A DNA stretch of 64,000 bases from Crambe crambe (lineage: Eukaryota; Porifera; Demospongiae; Poecilosclerida; Crambeidae): positions 186,001 to 250,000 of the forward strand of contig OZ004586.1 in assembly GCA_963924555.1 (NCBI GenBank). The letters run 5' to 3'. Of the stretch, positions 9,243 to 20,769 are shown one piece after another; within the stretch, counting starts at the first letter, position 1; every line of letters starts with the position of its first letter. Under the pieces are notes generated by a model, which had not been told where the DNA came from, did not search any database, and worked only from the letters and a program-made list of their open reading frames with translations. The position numbers and the translations under genes were made by a program.

Positions 9243-11525
9243 ACATCCTCAGTTGCCGTTGACGACACAACAGTGTACGGTCCTCGTTCCATGACCTGTT
9301 TCAGCCCCACTCCACCTGACTTCCAAGAACAGGAAAAAAATGAAAGTAAGTTTGGAATTTCCCATATTTACTGAATATGTTCCATATCAGACCCTCCTCG
9401 TCTGTAGGATGGCCCCTCCAGTGTTGCTGGTCGTGAGGGCTATCCCGTCACTCTCCAATACCAAGTCAGCAGGTCCCTGATCCCCTCTGTGACATGAAAA
9501 CATAGTGACCATGGAGAGGTGAAGATGTCCTTGCATACCAGAGTGGTGGAGTTGAGTGGAGGTGTGACATCCCTTACCATCTCCAAACTCCAGCGTGAGG
9601 ATGAAGGAGTATACATTTGCACTGCAGTCAACAGTCTTGGCTCCATCTCTTGCACCTGTACACTCACTGTCTCAGGTATGTCTTAGGTATGTTATTTTCA
9701 AAATCTTGTGCAATAATATCCTTAATGTTTCCACTCCTCCCAACAATGTAGTGATACCTGGTGCTCCTTCAGATGTAAATGCCATCATCCTGGGCAGTTA
9801 CAACTCCGTCCTCAACTCCTGGCTCCCCCAGACTGCCGATGGGAATGCCCCATCTCCAAGTACCTTCTGGAGAGATGCAGGTTGGAGTTTGACATGTGGG
9901 AGGAGGTGTCGGCTGAGATCGAGGGAACGGCCAATGTGGTGGACGACCTTCTCCCAGGACGGACTTACATCTTCAGAGTCTCAGCAATAAAATTAATGAC
10001 GTGGGAATGTGTCACGTCAGTGAACCCTCAGAACCTGTCACCATAGAAAACAACCAAGAGTATGATTCAGATAGTCCAATGTTTGAGCGTATCAGAATGA
10101 AGACATCACCATATGATTTGGAGTACCAGTCAGAAGAAGAACTATCAAGGTACATCAATATAAAGTATCAGAGATCATGTGACTTGATTATACTCATTTC
10201 CCCAGGGGCAAGTTCACCATGGTGGTCAAATGCAGAGAGAGGGGCTTGTGACTGACCTTTGCACCCTTGTAGTCTTGGTGGAGGGACATTGGAGGAGTAT
10301 GTGGCATATCATGTGACTCTGACAGAATACACAACCACTCGACTCACTAGAAAAATCATGGAAGGTCTCCAGTATCTACACAACTCGAGAATCATCCACG
10401 TCAACCTAACAGTAAGGCAATCAGGCAAACTACAATAATCATTGCTAAAAAACTAACTCACTGCCACCAAGGAGTAATTATTTTTAAAAATAATAAATGT
10501 TACCATGATAACAAGAATCATTATCATTTTCATTTCTACCTACCGACCCAAGAGCCAGTTCGCATGCGAAACATAAAATCAAATAGGTATGGCCTCACTT
10601 AGGTGTGACACTGAGCCAAGCTATATTGGTGACAGGTAGTTGGCAAGGGTTAACCTTTGACCCTAAACTCATTTCAAAATTGAAAAAAATTGGGTAGGTA
10701 GGGCCCGGGAAACATATAATCAAATTAGTATGGCCTAAGTGACAAAAATAAATGGAGTGACCTCCGAGATTTGATTCTGGAACCTCACGAAGGAGGGACC
10801 AATAGGTGAAGAGGACTTCCATTAGTCTTAACTTTGCATTTATTTTCCACAGCCTGATAATATTTTCCTGACCTCCGGGTATGGGGACTTGAAGATTGGT
10901 GGTTTTGGGACTGCTCGCTACATCGAGACAGGGAACCAGTTGACGGACCTGACCAGCTGTGGGGTGGAGTTCCTAGCCCCTGAGGCCGTTAGTCTCCAGT
11001 CACTCACGACAGGAGCAGATATCTGGAGTGCTGGGGTACTGGCCTGTCACATGTGAGTCTCTAATTAGCTTTAATTGGGGAGGGGGTGGGGGAACAGTTT
11101 ATGTTAATTCACTTCACTTGATTGGCATATGATAGCATGACTGGTCACTCTGAGGGAGACGGATGAGGCCACCATATTGGCCATCACCTCAAGCTCCTCC
11201 TCACTCGACCTCACTAGCAAAGACTTCACCAATCTCTCCCCAGAATGCTTAGACTTCATCACCGTGGCAACCCTGGCCAGGAACCCTCGCAAAAGACTGA
11301 CAGCTCAGCAGTGCCAGCGTCACAAGTGGTTGTCAGGGAGTGGTGGGAACAGTCGTAGGTCCTCTCTGGACCACACCTCCAGTCCCCCCAGCAGGTGTAA
11401 GTCCCTGGGGTCATCGTCCCCTGGGGGGAGGAGGAGGAGTGGCTCCCTGGGGGGCAATGGTGGTGACAAAAATGTATGGTCAAAGGTCACTTCAAGTTCA
11501 AGGTACTCGTCTACAGACCACTCTC
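9243..11525 (+). pseudogene. UNC-89/obscurin-like Ig-FN3-kinase 2, unit B (decayed copy)
   Basis: Exon relics align with unit A: 9243-9345, 9391-9675, 9752-about 10150, about 10206-10240, 10273-10411, 10853-11052 and about 11135-11525. Lesions relative to unit A: the Ig tryptophan codon TGG is TGA; the FN3 exon lacks one base near AAVGNAP and has a small insertion near the AINDVG position; about 200 bp are missing from the kinase N-lobe exon through the following intron, removing the lysine; the last exon lacks seven bases near its start. The HVNL loop and GGFG segment remain readable. The intron at 10412-10852 is enlarged and contains direct repeats around aaacata(t/a)aatcaaat. One copy of the 33-bp minisatellite unit remains at about 9117-9160. 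Confidence 0.75.
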
Positions 11526-11636
11526 ATAGATAACATTATTGATATGTATGGAAGTAGCAAAGCAATCTTCACTCTTTCATTAAGACCTTCTCATTGCATA
11601 GTGTGGAGCAAACTATTATCCATAACTTAGTAGCTT

Positions 11637-11689
11637 TTTATTCACATACTCAATTATTATAATTGTCTTCTCAAACTTTCTGGAATAAA
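11637..11689. terminator. Overlapping poly(A) signals of convergent genes, unit B
   Basis: AATAAA on the plus strand at about 11684-11689 and on the minus strand at about 11637-11642 lie in the same crossed arrangement as in unit A. Confidence 0.55.
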
Positions 11690-11773
11690 GATAATTCTCT
11701 AATGATAATGTGAGATCCATCAGTCAACCAAAACAATGTGTACATGATATATAGTGGGACTAGTTAAAACAAT

Positions 11774-14700
11774 TCAACAAGTCAAACGAACTAGTTCAGT
11801 ACTTCTCAATAATGACTTGCCATCATATCCTCCAGCCACTAATATTTCTCCCTCAGTAATTTGTGTACAGGTGCAGTTGAATCGTGGAGATGGTAAGTCT
11901 CCTACTTTCACCCACTCCCCAGTCTCAGGTTGGTAGTGGTGGATTGCAGTCACAACTTCCCAATACTTATGCCCACCTAATGCCAGCAAAGATCCACTGA
12001 TGGAGAGTGGAGAAGATTGTATATGTCCTAGTCCTGATATTTCCTTCCATATCTCTTCTCTAGTGTTCTTAGAGTTAACCTGAGAAATGAGAGCTGGGAG
12101 GGACACACTGTACACCATGTCACTATAACACCCTCCCATGAGGTACCACATGTCACCTACTAGAGCTGTCCTCATATCAGAGACATGAGTTGGTGTTTGA
12201 GCTGCAGTGAACCATTGGTTGCTGGTGGTATTCATCACCTCAACAGATGACAAGAAATTACCATCATCATAGCCTCCAGCCACAACCAGCCATTCACTGT
12301 AAGTGATTGCAGAGGGGTATGAGCGTGCTGTGGACATATCTGGATAGGGGTGTGTCCATTTCTTGTCTTGAGCTCTCCACACACCTAGAGATCTAATAGT
12401 CTCACGTGCGCAGCCCAGGGACTGCGCACGTGAGACTAGAGATTTACTATGACTCAAATCACGTGCACCACCAACCAGGACTAGTTGGTTGTAAATTACT
12501 GTCATTCCAAACCCACTTGCAGTGTATGGTGGCAATGTGACCCATCTCCCTGAATCACTCTCATACTCCATCACCATATAGTTATTACTTGTTGTACTAC
12601 TGCCTCCTCCCCCAACATATACCCTCCCCTGCACCACCACTGACTGTATGTAACTACTCATAGCAAAGGGCATGTCTGGACCACGCCTCCATTTCAACTT
12701 CAGACTGCAAGGCCCCTATAATGATCACAATAATGAGATGCATTAGATGGTAACTACTACACCCTACCTGCCCCGCCCCCTCCTGTAGCAATTGTTGGGT
12801 CATCCTCAATTCCTCCATTAACCTGCTGTGATCAGCTTCTTTATTTTGCAGCTCCTCCCTCAGTCTAACTTCCCTACCCTCCATTTCTGCACGCAAGTGG
12901 GACAAGGACTCCTACAGAGAGAGATCATACACAACTATTGGTCAGTGGCCACAGCACAAGCTACAATCCAGCAAAATAACCCAAACTCTAACCTTATGAA
13001 GAATGCTAACCTCTGTTTCTCTCTGCTGGTGTTGGAGCTGTCTGTCCTTCACCTCCATGTCTCTCTGCTGCTGTTGGAGCTGTCTGTCCTTCATTTCCAT
13101 GTCTCTCTGCTGGTGTTGGACCTGTCTGTCCTTCACCTCCATGTCTCTCTGCTGCTGTTGGAGCTGTCTGTCCTTCTCCTCCATGTCTCTCTGCTGCTGT
13201 TGGAGCTGTCTGTCCTTCACCTCCATGTCTCTCTGTTGCTGTTGGAGCTGTCTGTCCTTCACCTCCATGTCTCTCTGCTGCTGTTGTAGCTGTCTGTCCT
13301 TCTCCTCCATGTTTCTCTGCTGCTGTTGGAGCTGCCTGTCCTTCACTCCCATGTTTCTCTGCTGCTGTTGGAGCTGCCTGTCCTTCTCCTCCATGTTTCT
13401 CTGCTGCTGTTGGAACTGTCTATCCTTCACCTCCATGTCTCTCTGTTGCTGTCTCACTTGTCTTTCATGTTCCCTCATTTCTCTTTGTAACTGCTCTCTA
13501 ACCAGCTGCATGAAATTATGAAGACTTGACTGCTCATGACTTAAAGTCTGAGTGTAACTTACTTGCAGTTCTCTAGCCAAGTCCTCTACCCTTTCCTCCG
13601 ATACCCGAAGTTTTCCTTCAGACACCCGAAGTCTTTCCTCTGATGCTTGAAATCTTCCCTGATATTAAGAATGGGTCCTGTATTTGATTTATCTATTAGT
13701 AAAGGTGTTTGTCTCTACCTCTGCTTGTGCCAGTTCCTTTTTTTGTATCTTCATCTCCTTGGCCAGTACGACCCGCCCAATGTCCAGTTTCACCAGACTG
13801 CCTCCATAAACACCTTCCACCTCCACCTTCAGTCTCTGCAGATTACCCAGTACCTCATCTGTGGATGGCCTTCGCTCTGGCGCATTGTGAAGACACTGTC
13901 TGACCAGCTGGACTAGGGAAGGGTGAAGATAACCAAACTGCACGTGCCCCTCCATTATTTCCATGTACTTTCCACGACGCTCTATCTCTGAACGAGCTAG
14001 AGTATGCTCAGGGTTATCAGGATCAGGGAATGTCCCTGACAGCAGGTTCCCAGGAAACACCTGAAAAATTATCCTCATATCCAATCATTAAGAGATTATC
14101 ACTTACCTGTGTCATTGTGTACAGGGTGAGATGTCCAAAGGAGAAGATGTCGAGGGATGGTCCATAGCGGTGAGTCTCGTTCAGAGCTTCTGGAGGCATG
14201 TAAACCAGTGTCCCTGGTAGATGGGAGAGGGTAGTGGCCAGCTGACCAGGCCTCAGGTCAATCATGCGAGAGTTGCCCATGTCAGTGATCTTTGCAACAA
14301 GGGAAGAGGTGAGGAGGACGTTCTTGGCTGTCAAGTCTCTGTGGATGATTTGAGGTTGCCTATTGTGGAGGTAAACCAGTCCACTGGCCACATCCTTTAG
14401 AACAGAGCACTTTAGGGAGAGAGGCAGGCCAGGCATGTGCTCCAGCATGTCATCCAGACTGGTTTCCAGTCGTTCCATCACAAGTAGAGGGAGTCGAGTT
14501 CCTGGGAGGAAGCACAGACCAAGGAACAGGGTGATGTTGGGGTGACGGAGGCTGGACATGATCTGGCACTCCTGCTCATACTTGCGTACGACATCAGGCA
14601 CTCCAACATTGCCATCATCCAGCAGAATCTCATGCAGCTTCTTACCAGCACACACTAGATGCTGGTACTCCACCTATGGATTAGCTTTGTGTAAAATGCA

Positions 14701-14870
14701 GCAAACTAGTACTACCAAACACTTACCTCCTCCACTGAACCAAAAGAGCCTGTTCCCAGTACTCTGCCAGTTGGAGTGGCGTCAGTCAGCATAAACTGCT
14801 GTAACTGACTGTTCTTCCTGAAGGCTTGAGTCACGTCTTCTCGATCTCTACGTCTTCGAAAAAAGTCCAT
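11774..14870 (-). CDS. Kinase/coiled-coil/Kelch protein, unit B (928 aa)
   Basis: Exons in transcript order: 14727-14870, 14107-14673, 13719-14060, 13011-13658, 12768-12911 and 11774-12715. They sum to 2787 nt with no internal stop. The kinase keeps GTGSFGSVEE, AGKKL, HRDLTAKN, DMG and MPPEAL, so it may be active. The coiled coil has ten 14-residue repeats. The Kelch domain carries a 17-residue in-frame insertion caused by the palindromic element at 12397-12438 plus its target duplication, between blades 1 and 2. The N-terminus differs from the other copies (MDFFRRRRDRED instead of MAFRRRDNRRDRED). The exon 12768 piece reads RAEMEGREVRLREELQ. An NRF-1-like core lies at 14899-14910. Function unknown; the layout suggests an oligomeric kinase with a Kelch substrate- or actin-binding head, which is inference. 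Confidence 0.8.
12397..12438. mobile_element. 42-bp palindromic mini-element inserted in the Kelch exon
   Basis: A palindrome begins tagtctcacgtgcgcag and ends with its complement. It is flanked by gagatcta (12388-12395) and gagattta (12439-12446), an 8-bp duplication with one mismatch. The empty site can be read in units A, C and D (cctagagatctac). Insertion plus duplication is 51 bp, so the reading frame is kept and 17 residues are added to the protein. Confidence 0.75.
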
Positions 14871-14898
14871 TGTTCTTCACAGGGTGTGGCTGGAATTA

Positions 14899-14912
14899 TA
14901 CGCATGCGCGCA
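14899..14912. promoter_or_regulatory. NRF-1-like palindrome upstream of unit B minus gene
   Basis: The string tacgcatgcgcgca lies about 30 bp upstream of the start codon at 14870, the same spacing as in unit A. Confidence 0.5.
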
Positions 14913-14947
14913 GGTGGTTTAGTATTGAGCACCTCTTCACTTAGGTA

Positions 14948-16770
14948 GTGATGGGTGTCCTGGGCAGTTATAACTACCTGGCTCCCCCCCTCCCCGAGGG
15001 AAACGTCCCCATCTCTGAGTATTTGCTGGAGAGATGCAGGTTGAAATTTGACATGTGGGAGGAGTATGATTCAGATAGTCTGATGTTTGTGTGTATCAGA
15101 ATGAAGACATCACCATATGATTTGGAGTACCAGTCAGAAGAAGAACTATCAAGGTACGTCAATATAAAGTATCAGAGATCATGTGACTTAATTGTACTCA
15201 TTTCCCCAGGGGCAAGTTCACCATGGTGGTCAAATGCAGAGAGAAGACGACAGACCAGGTGTTTGTAGGGAAGGTGATGCAAGTGGGGGAGAGTGAGGAA
15301 CTAAGGGAGAAGGCTCTAAAGGAACTGGAGATCCTACGAGGATTGGTCCACCCCCGCCTCATTTCCTTGGAGGACTCCTTTGACAACAAGGGCAGGATCC
15401 AGGGGAGTAGCCAGATTTTTTAGTTCACTGAGGCAAAATTGGGGTACAGTGGATTGCGTGGCTGTAAGGCCATGGTGAGTGGGAGGGGGATGTGCCCCCT
15501 CCCACGCGGAGCGCAAAGCAATTAATTTGGAGACCTAAAATCAATCATTTTACTGATGCAGTATAATTTTCTATAATATTCTTGTTACTTCATTTTCTGG
15601 TAAACCACAAATGACTATGCTAATGCAATATCTTGCATGTAGATCCAGCTGAAGTAGAGAAAGTTAACTTAGTACTCACTCTAATTCAGGAAGGGTCAGC
15701 AATGCTCTGGCACTGCAAACCTCTCTGTTGATCATGTACTAAATTTCCTAAATTTTTCACTGAGGTGAGTGCCTCAGTTGCCTCAATGGTAGCTACTCCT
15801 CTGGGATCATAGCAGTACTGAGTAGTAAGTATCAAATGCCAATAAGGGAGGGGACCTTTGCACCCTTGTAGTCTTGGTGGAGGGACATTGGAGGAGTATG
15901 TGCCATATCATGTGACTCTGACAGAATACACAACCACTCGACTCACTAGAAAAATCATGGAAGGTCTCCAGTATCTACACGACTCAAGAATCATCCACGT
16001 CAACCTAACAGTAAGTGATGAAAATAGTGACCTCCAAGATTTGGTTTTAGAACCTCGTGATGGAGGGACCAATAGGTGAAGAGGACTTCCATTAGTCTTA
16101 ACATTGCATTTATTTTCCATAGCCTGATAATATTTCCTGACCTCCGAGTATGGGGACTTGATGATTGAGACAGTGAACCAGTTGACGGACCTGACCAGCT
16201 GTGGGGTGGAGTTCCTACCCCCTGAGGCTGTTAGTCTCCAATCACTCACAACGGGAGCAGACATCTGGAGTGCAGGGGTACTAGCCTGTCACATGTGAGT
16301 CTCTAATTAACTTTAATTGGGAGGGGGTGGGACAGTTTATGTTAATTCACTTCACTTGATTGGCATATTATGACAGGATGACTGGTCACTCTCCCTTTCT
16401 GAGGGAGACCAATGAAGCCACCATATTGGCCATCACCTCAAGCTCCTCACTCGACCTGACCAGCAAAAACTTCACCAATCTCTCCCCAGAATGCTTAGAC
16501 TTCATTGCCGTGGCAACCCTGGCCAGAAACTCTCGCAAGAAACGACAGCTCAGCAATGCCAGCGTCACAAGTGGTTGTCAGGGAGTGGTGGGAACAGTCA
16601 TAGGTCTTCTCTGGACCACACCTCCAGTCCCCCCAGCAGGTGTAAGTCCCTGGGATCATCATCCCTTGGGGGAGGAGGAGTGGCTTCGTGGGGTGCAATG
16701 GTGGTGACAAAAATGTAAGGTCAAAGGTCACTTCAAACTCAAGGTACTCGTCTACAGACCACTCTCATAG
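14948..16770 (+). pseudogene. UNC-89/obscurin-like kinase gene, unit C (5'-truncated, decayed)
   Basis: The Ig exon and most of the FN3 domain are absent; the copy begins inside FN3 (GSYNYLAPPL) directly downstream of the unit B promoter. The kinase N-lobe exon starts at 15211 and is interrupted by a 404-bp element at 15400-15803. Further lesions: a lost G after the insertion (actgagtag against actggagtag), a lost T and a 27-bp deletion removing the GGFGTARYI segment in the exon after about 16123, and a lost base in the last exon near 16540. The exon with HVNLT (15858-about 16011) is still readable. The copy cannot make a kinase. Poly(A) signals near 16878-16930 keep the crossed arrangement. 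Confidence 0.75.
15400..15803. mobile_element. 404-bp nonautonomous DNA element in a pseudogene exon
   Basis: Ends caggggagtagcca and, inverted, cagaggagtagctacc form imperfect terminal repeats. The pentamer ggatc lies on both sides (15395-15399 and 15804-15808), and the empty site is present in unit A as caggatcatag. No coding frame lies inside. Superfamily not assigned. Confidence 0.65.
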
Positions 16771-17014
16771 ATAACATTATTGATATGTATGCAAGTAGCA
16801 AAGCAATCTTCACTCTTTCATTAAGACCTTCTCATTGCATAGTGTGGAGCAAACTATTATCCATAACTTAGTAGCTTTTTATTCACATACTCAATTGTTA
16901 TAATTGTCTTCTTAAACTTTCTGGAATAAAGATAATTCTCTAATGATAATGTGAGATCCATCAGTCAACCAAAACAATGTGTACATGATATATAGTGGGA
17001 CTAGTTAGAACAAT

Positions 17015-20000
17015 TCAACAAGTCAAATGAACTAGTTCAGTACTTCTCAATAGTGACTTGCCATCATATCCTCCAGCCACTAATATTTCTCCCTCGGTAA
17101 TTTGTGCACAGGTGCAGTTCTGTCGTGGAGATGGTAAGTCTCCTACTTTCACCCACTCTCCAGTCTCAGGTTGGTAGTGGTGGATTGCAGTCATGACTTT
17201 CCCATCCCAACCTAATGCCAGCAAAGACCCACTGATGGAGAGTGGAGAAGAACTTGTATGCCCTAGTCCTGATATTTCCTTCCATATCTCTTCTCTAGTG
17301 TTCTTGGAGTTAACCTGAGAAGTGAGAGCTGGAAGGGACACACTGTACACCATGTCACTAGAATAACCACAAACACACCCTCCCATGAGGTACCACATGT
17401 CACCTTCTAGAGCTGTCCTCATCTCAGAGACACGAGTTGGTATTGGAGCTGCAGTGAACCATTGGTTGCTTGTGGTATTCATCACCTCAACATATGACAA
17501 GTTATTATTACCATCATAGCCTCCAGCCACAACCAGCCATTCACTGTAAGTGACTGCAGAGGGGTTTGAACGTGCTATGGACATATCTGGATAGGGGTGT
17601 GTCCATTTCTTATCTTGAGCTCGCCACACACCTAGAGATCTACTACGACTTGCATCACGTAGCATACCACCAACCAGGACTAGTTGGTTGTGAATTGCTG
17701 TTATTCCAAACCTACGTGTTGTGTATGGTGTCAATGTGCCCCATCTCCCTGAATAACTCTCATACTCCATCACCACATACTCATTATTTCTTGCAGTACT
17801 GCATCCTCCTCCAGCATATACTCTCCCTTGCACCACCACTGACTGTATGTAAGCACTCATAGCAAAGGGCATGTCTGGACCATGCCTCCATTCCAGTTGG
17901 AGAGGAAATTTCAGCCTGCGAGGCCCCTATAATGATCACAATAATGAGATGCACTAGATGGTAACTATTACACACCTACCTGCCCCACCCCCTCCTGTAA
18001 CAGTTGTTGGGTCCTCCTCAATTCCTCCATTAACCTGCTGTGATCAGCTTCTTTGCTTTGCAGCTCCTCCCTCAGTCTAACTTCCCTACCCTCCATTTCT
18101 GCACGCAAGTGGGACAAGGACTCCTACAGAGAGAGATCATGCACAACTATTGGTCAGTGGCCACAGCACAAGCTACAATCCAGCAAAATAACCCAAACTC
18201 TAACCTTATGAGGAATGCTAACCTCTGTTTCTCTCTGCTGGTGTTGGAACTCTCTGTCCTTCTCCTCCACGTCTCTCTGCTGCTGTTGGAGCTGTCTGTC
18301 CTTCTCCTCCATGTCTCTCTGCTGCTGTTGGAGCTGTCTGTCCTTCTCATTCATGTCTGTCTGTTGCTGTTGGAGCAGTCTGTCCTTCTCCTCCATGTCT
18401 CTCTGCTGCTGTTGGAGCTGTCTGTCCTTCTCCTCCATGTCTCTCTGCTGCTGTTGGAGCAGCCTGTCCTTCTCCTCCATGTCTGTCTGTTGCTGTTGGA
18501 GCTGTCTGTCCTTCTCCTCCATGTCTCTCTGCTGCTGTTGGAGCTGTCTGTCCTTCTCCTCCATGTCTCTCTGCTGCTGTAGGAGCTGTGCGTCATTCTC
18601 CTCCATGTCTCTTTGTTGCTCTCTCACTTGTCTTTCATGTTCCCTCGCTTCTCTTTGTAACTGCTCTCTAACCAGCTGCATGAAATTGTGAAGACTTGAC
18701 TGCTCATGACTTAAAGTCTGAGTGTAACTTACTTGCAGCTCTCTAGCCAAGTCCTCTGCCCTTTCCTCTGATACCCGAAGTCTTCCTTCAGATACCTGAA
18801 GTCTTTCCTCTGATGCCTGAAGTCTTTCCTCTGATGCCTGAAGTCTTTCCTCTGATGCCTGAAGTCTTTCCTCTGATGCCTGAAGTCTTTCTTCTGATGC
18901 CTGAAGTCTTTCCTGCATATTAAAAGGGTTATATAATAGTTTATCATTGATTTTTCTCAACCTCTGCTTGTGCCAGTTCCTCTCTTCGTATCTTTATCTC
19001 CTTGGCCAGTATGACCCGCCCAATGTCCAGTTTCACCAGACTGTCTCCATACACACCTTCCACCTTCACCTTCAGTCTCTGCACACTACCCAGTACCTCA
19101 TCTATGGATGGCCTTCGCTCTGGGGCATTGTGAAGACACTGTCTGATCAGCTGGATTAGGACAGGGTGACGATAATTAAAGTCTCCCTCCAATATCTCCA
19201 TGTACTTCCCACGACGCTCCACCTCTGTACGAGCTAGAGCATGATCAGAGTTATCAGGATCAGGGAATGTGTGTGATAGCAGGTTCCCAGGAAACACCTG
19301 AAAGATGATCAGTTCATTTTATATCCAATCATTAAGAGATTGTCGCTTAGCTACCTGTGTCATTGTGTACAGGGTGAGATGTCCAAAGGAGAAGATGTCG
19401 AGGGATGGTCCATAGCGGTGAGTCTCGTTCAGAGCTTCTGGAGGCATGTAAACCAGTGTCCCTGGCAAGTGTGAGAGGGTACTGGCCAGTTGACCAGGCC
19501 TCATGTCAATCATGCGAGAGTTACCCATGTCAGTGATCTTAGCAACAAGGGAGGAGGTGAGGAGGACGTTCCTGGCTGTCAAGTCTCTGTGGATGATTTG
19601 AGGTTGCCTATTGTGGAGGTAAACCAGTCCACTGGCCACATCCTTTAGAACTGAGCACTTCAGAGAGAGAGGGAGGCCAGGCATGTGCTCCAGCATGTCA
19701 TCCAAGCTGGTCTCCAGTTGTTCCATCATAAGTAGAGGCAGTCGAGTCCCTGGGAGGAAGCACAGACCAAGGAACTGGGTGATGTTGGGGTGACGGAGGC
19801 TGGACATGATCTGGCACTCCTGCTCATACTTGTGTACGACATCAGGCACTCCAACATTGCCATCATCCAGCAGAATCTCATGCAGCTTCTTACCAGCACA
19901 CACTAGATGCTGGTACTCCACCTATGGATTAGCTTTGTGTAAAATGCAGCAAACTAGTAAGGTAGATTGGGGTAACTTGGGACACTTTTACTACAAATGA

Positions 20001-20704
20001 TGATATCTCTGCAACCGCTTTAGCTATAAACAAGCTTTAAGTTGCAAGAGATAGAGTAACTTTTCTAGTCCCAGGTTGAGCTAAAGATGATTGGTATTGC
20101 TTACTAATTAATTGGCTACAATTCGCTATGCAGAAATCCCTTTCAGGATAACTTGGGACACTGCATGTCCATGCAATTTTGATAAAGCTAAAACAGTGCA
20201 CTATGCATATTTTGCTGACTTATCACTTTTTTAAAACACAGAGATCATTATGCAGTGTTATCTCAGTGAATAGAATATTGATAAATCAGTTCAGTGAGTT
20301 TGAAGTTAGTTTATTAGGTTTTTTCTTGCGGTCTTGTAAAATCAGCAGAGTGTTTAGGGCTGCTTATTACCAACAGAGTAACCAAATCACTCTAGATTGG
20401 ATTCAGAGAGAGACAAAGCATAAATGTTTATGTGTGCAAAATAAGATCTTGAAACTCTTAGTAATCTCGAAGCAAGATTGAAATATAACTCCACCGTCCC
20501 AAGTTACCCCGTGTCCCAAGTCACCCCGCTTTACCTTACTAGCCAAACACTTACCTCCTCCACTGAACCAAAAGAGCCTGTTCCCAATACTCTGCCAGTT
20601 GGAGTGACGTCAGTCAGCATAAACTGCTGTAACTGACTGTTGTTCCTGAAGGCTCGAGTCACGTCCTCTCGATCTCTGCGATTATCACGTCTTCGAAAGG
20701 CCAT
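17015..20704 (-). CDS. Kinase/coiled-coil/Kelch protein, unit C (932 aa)
   Basis: Exons in transcript order: 20555-20704, 19355-19921, 18962-19297, 18223-18912, 17980-18123 and 17015-17926. They sum to 2799 nt, fully open. Kinase motifs as in the sister copies, with HRDLTARN and DMG. The first coiled-coil block is expanded to about six copies of the heptad LQASEER, followed by nine 14-residue repeats. The Kelch domain keeps six Gly-Gly-like blades, with LLALGWDG in blade 5. Intron 1 is 633 bp instead of about 53 bp because of the element at 19954-20542. The donor after exon 2 has changed to GTAGCT through a 4-bp insertion. The promoter palindrome is degenerate (acgcaagcgcat at about 20757). 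Confidence 0.8.
19954..20542. mobile_element. MITE-like element in intron 1 of the unit C kinase/Kelch gene
   Basis: Terminal inverted repeats of about 30 bp: left ctagtaaggtagattggggt, continuing aacttgggacac; right, inverted, ctagtaaggtaaagcggggt, continuing gacttgggacac. The empty site in units A, B and D reads actagtacta/actagtactt. The interior has short open frames without recognisable domains. Confidence 0.7.
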
Positions 20705-20769
20705 AGTATAGTACTTGCATAGTGTACTTGCAGCTTGGTTGCTGGTTGGTATTCTACGCAAGCGCATAA

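Noticed and set aside
13003-13521. Plus-strand Cys/Ser/Leu-rich frames (LSFTSMSLCCCWSC repeats) at 3.8, 13.0, 18.2 and 25.0 kb
   Set aside because: These are antisense shadows of the 14-residue coiled-coil repeats of the minus-strand genes; the minus frame fits splice phases and the domain order.
20179-20481. 100-residue plus-strand frame in intron 1 of the unit C gene
   Set aside because: It lies wholly within the MITE-like element and has no recognisable motif.
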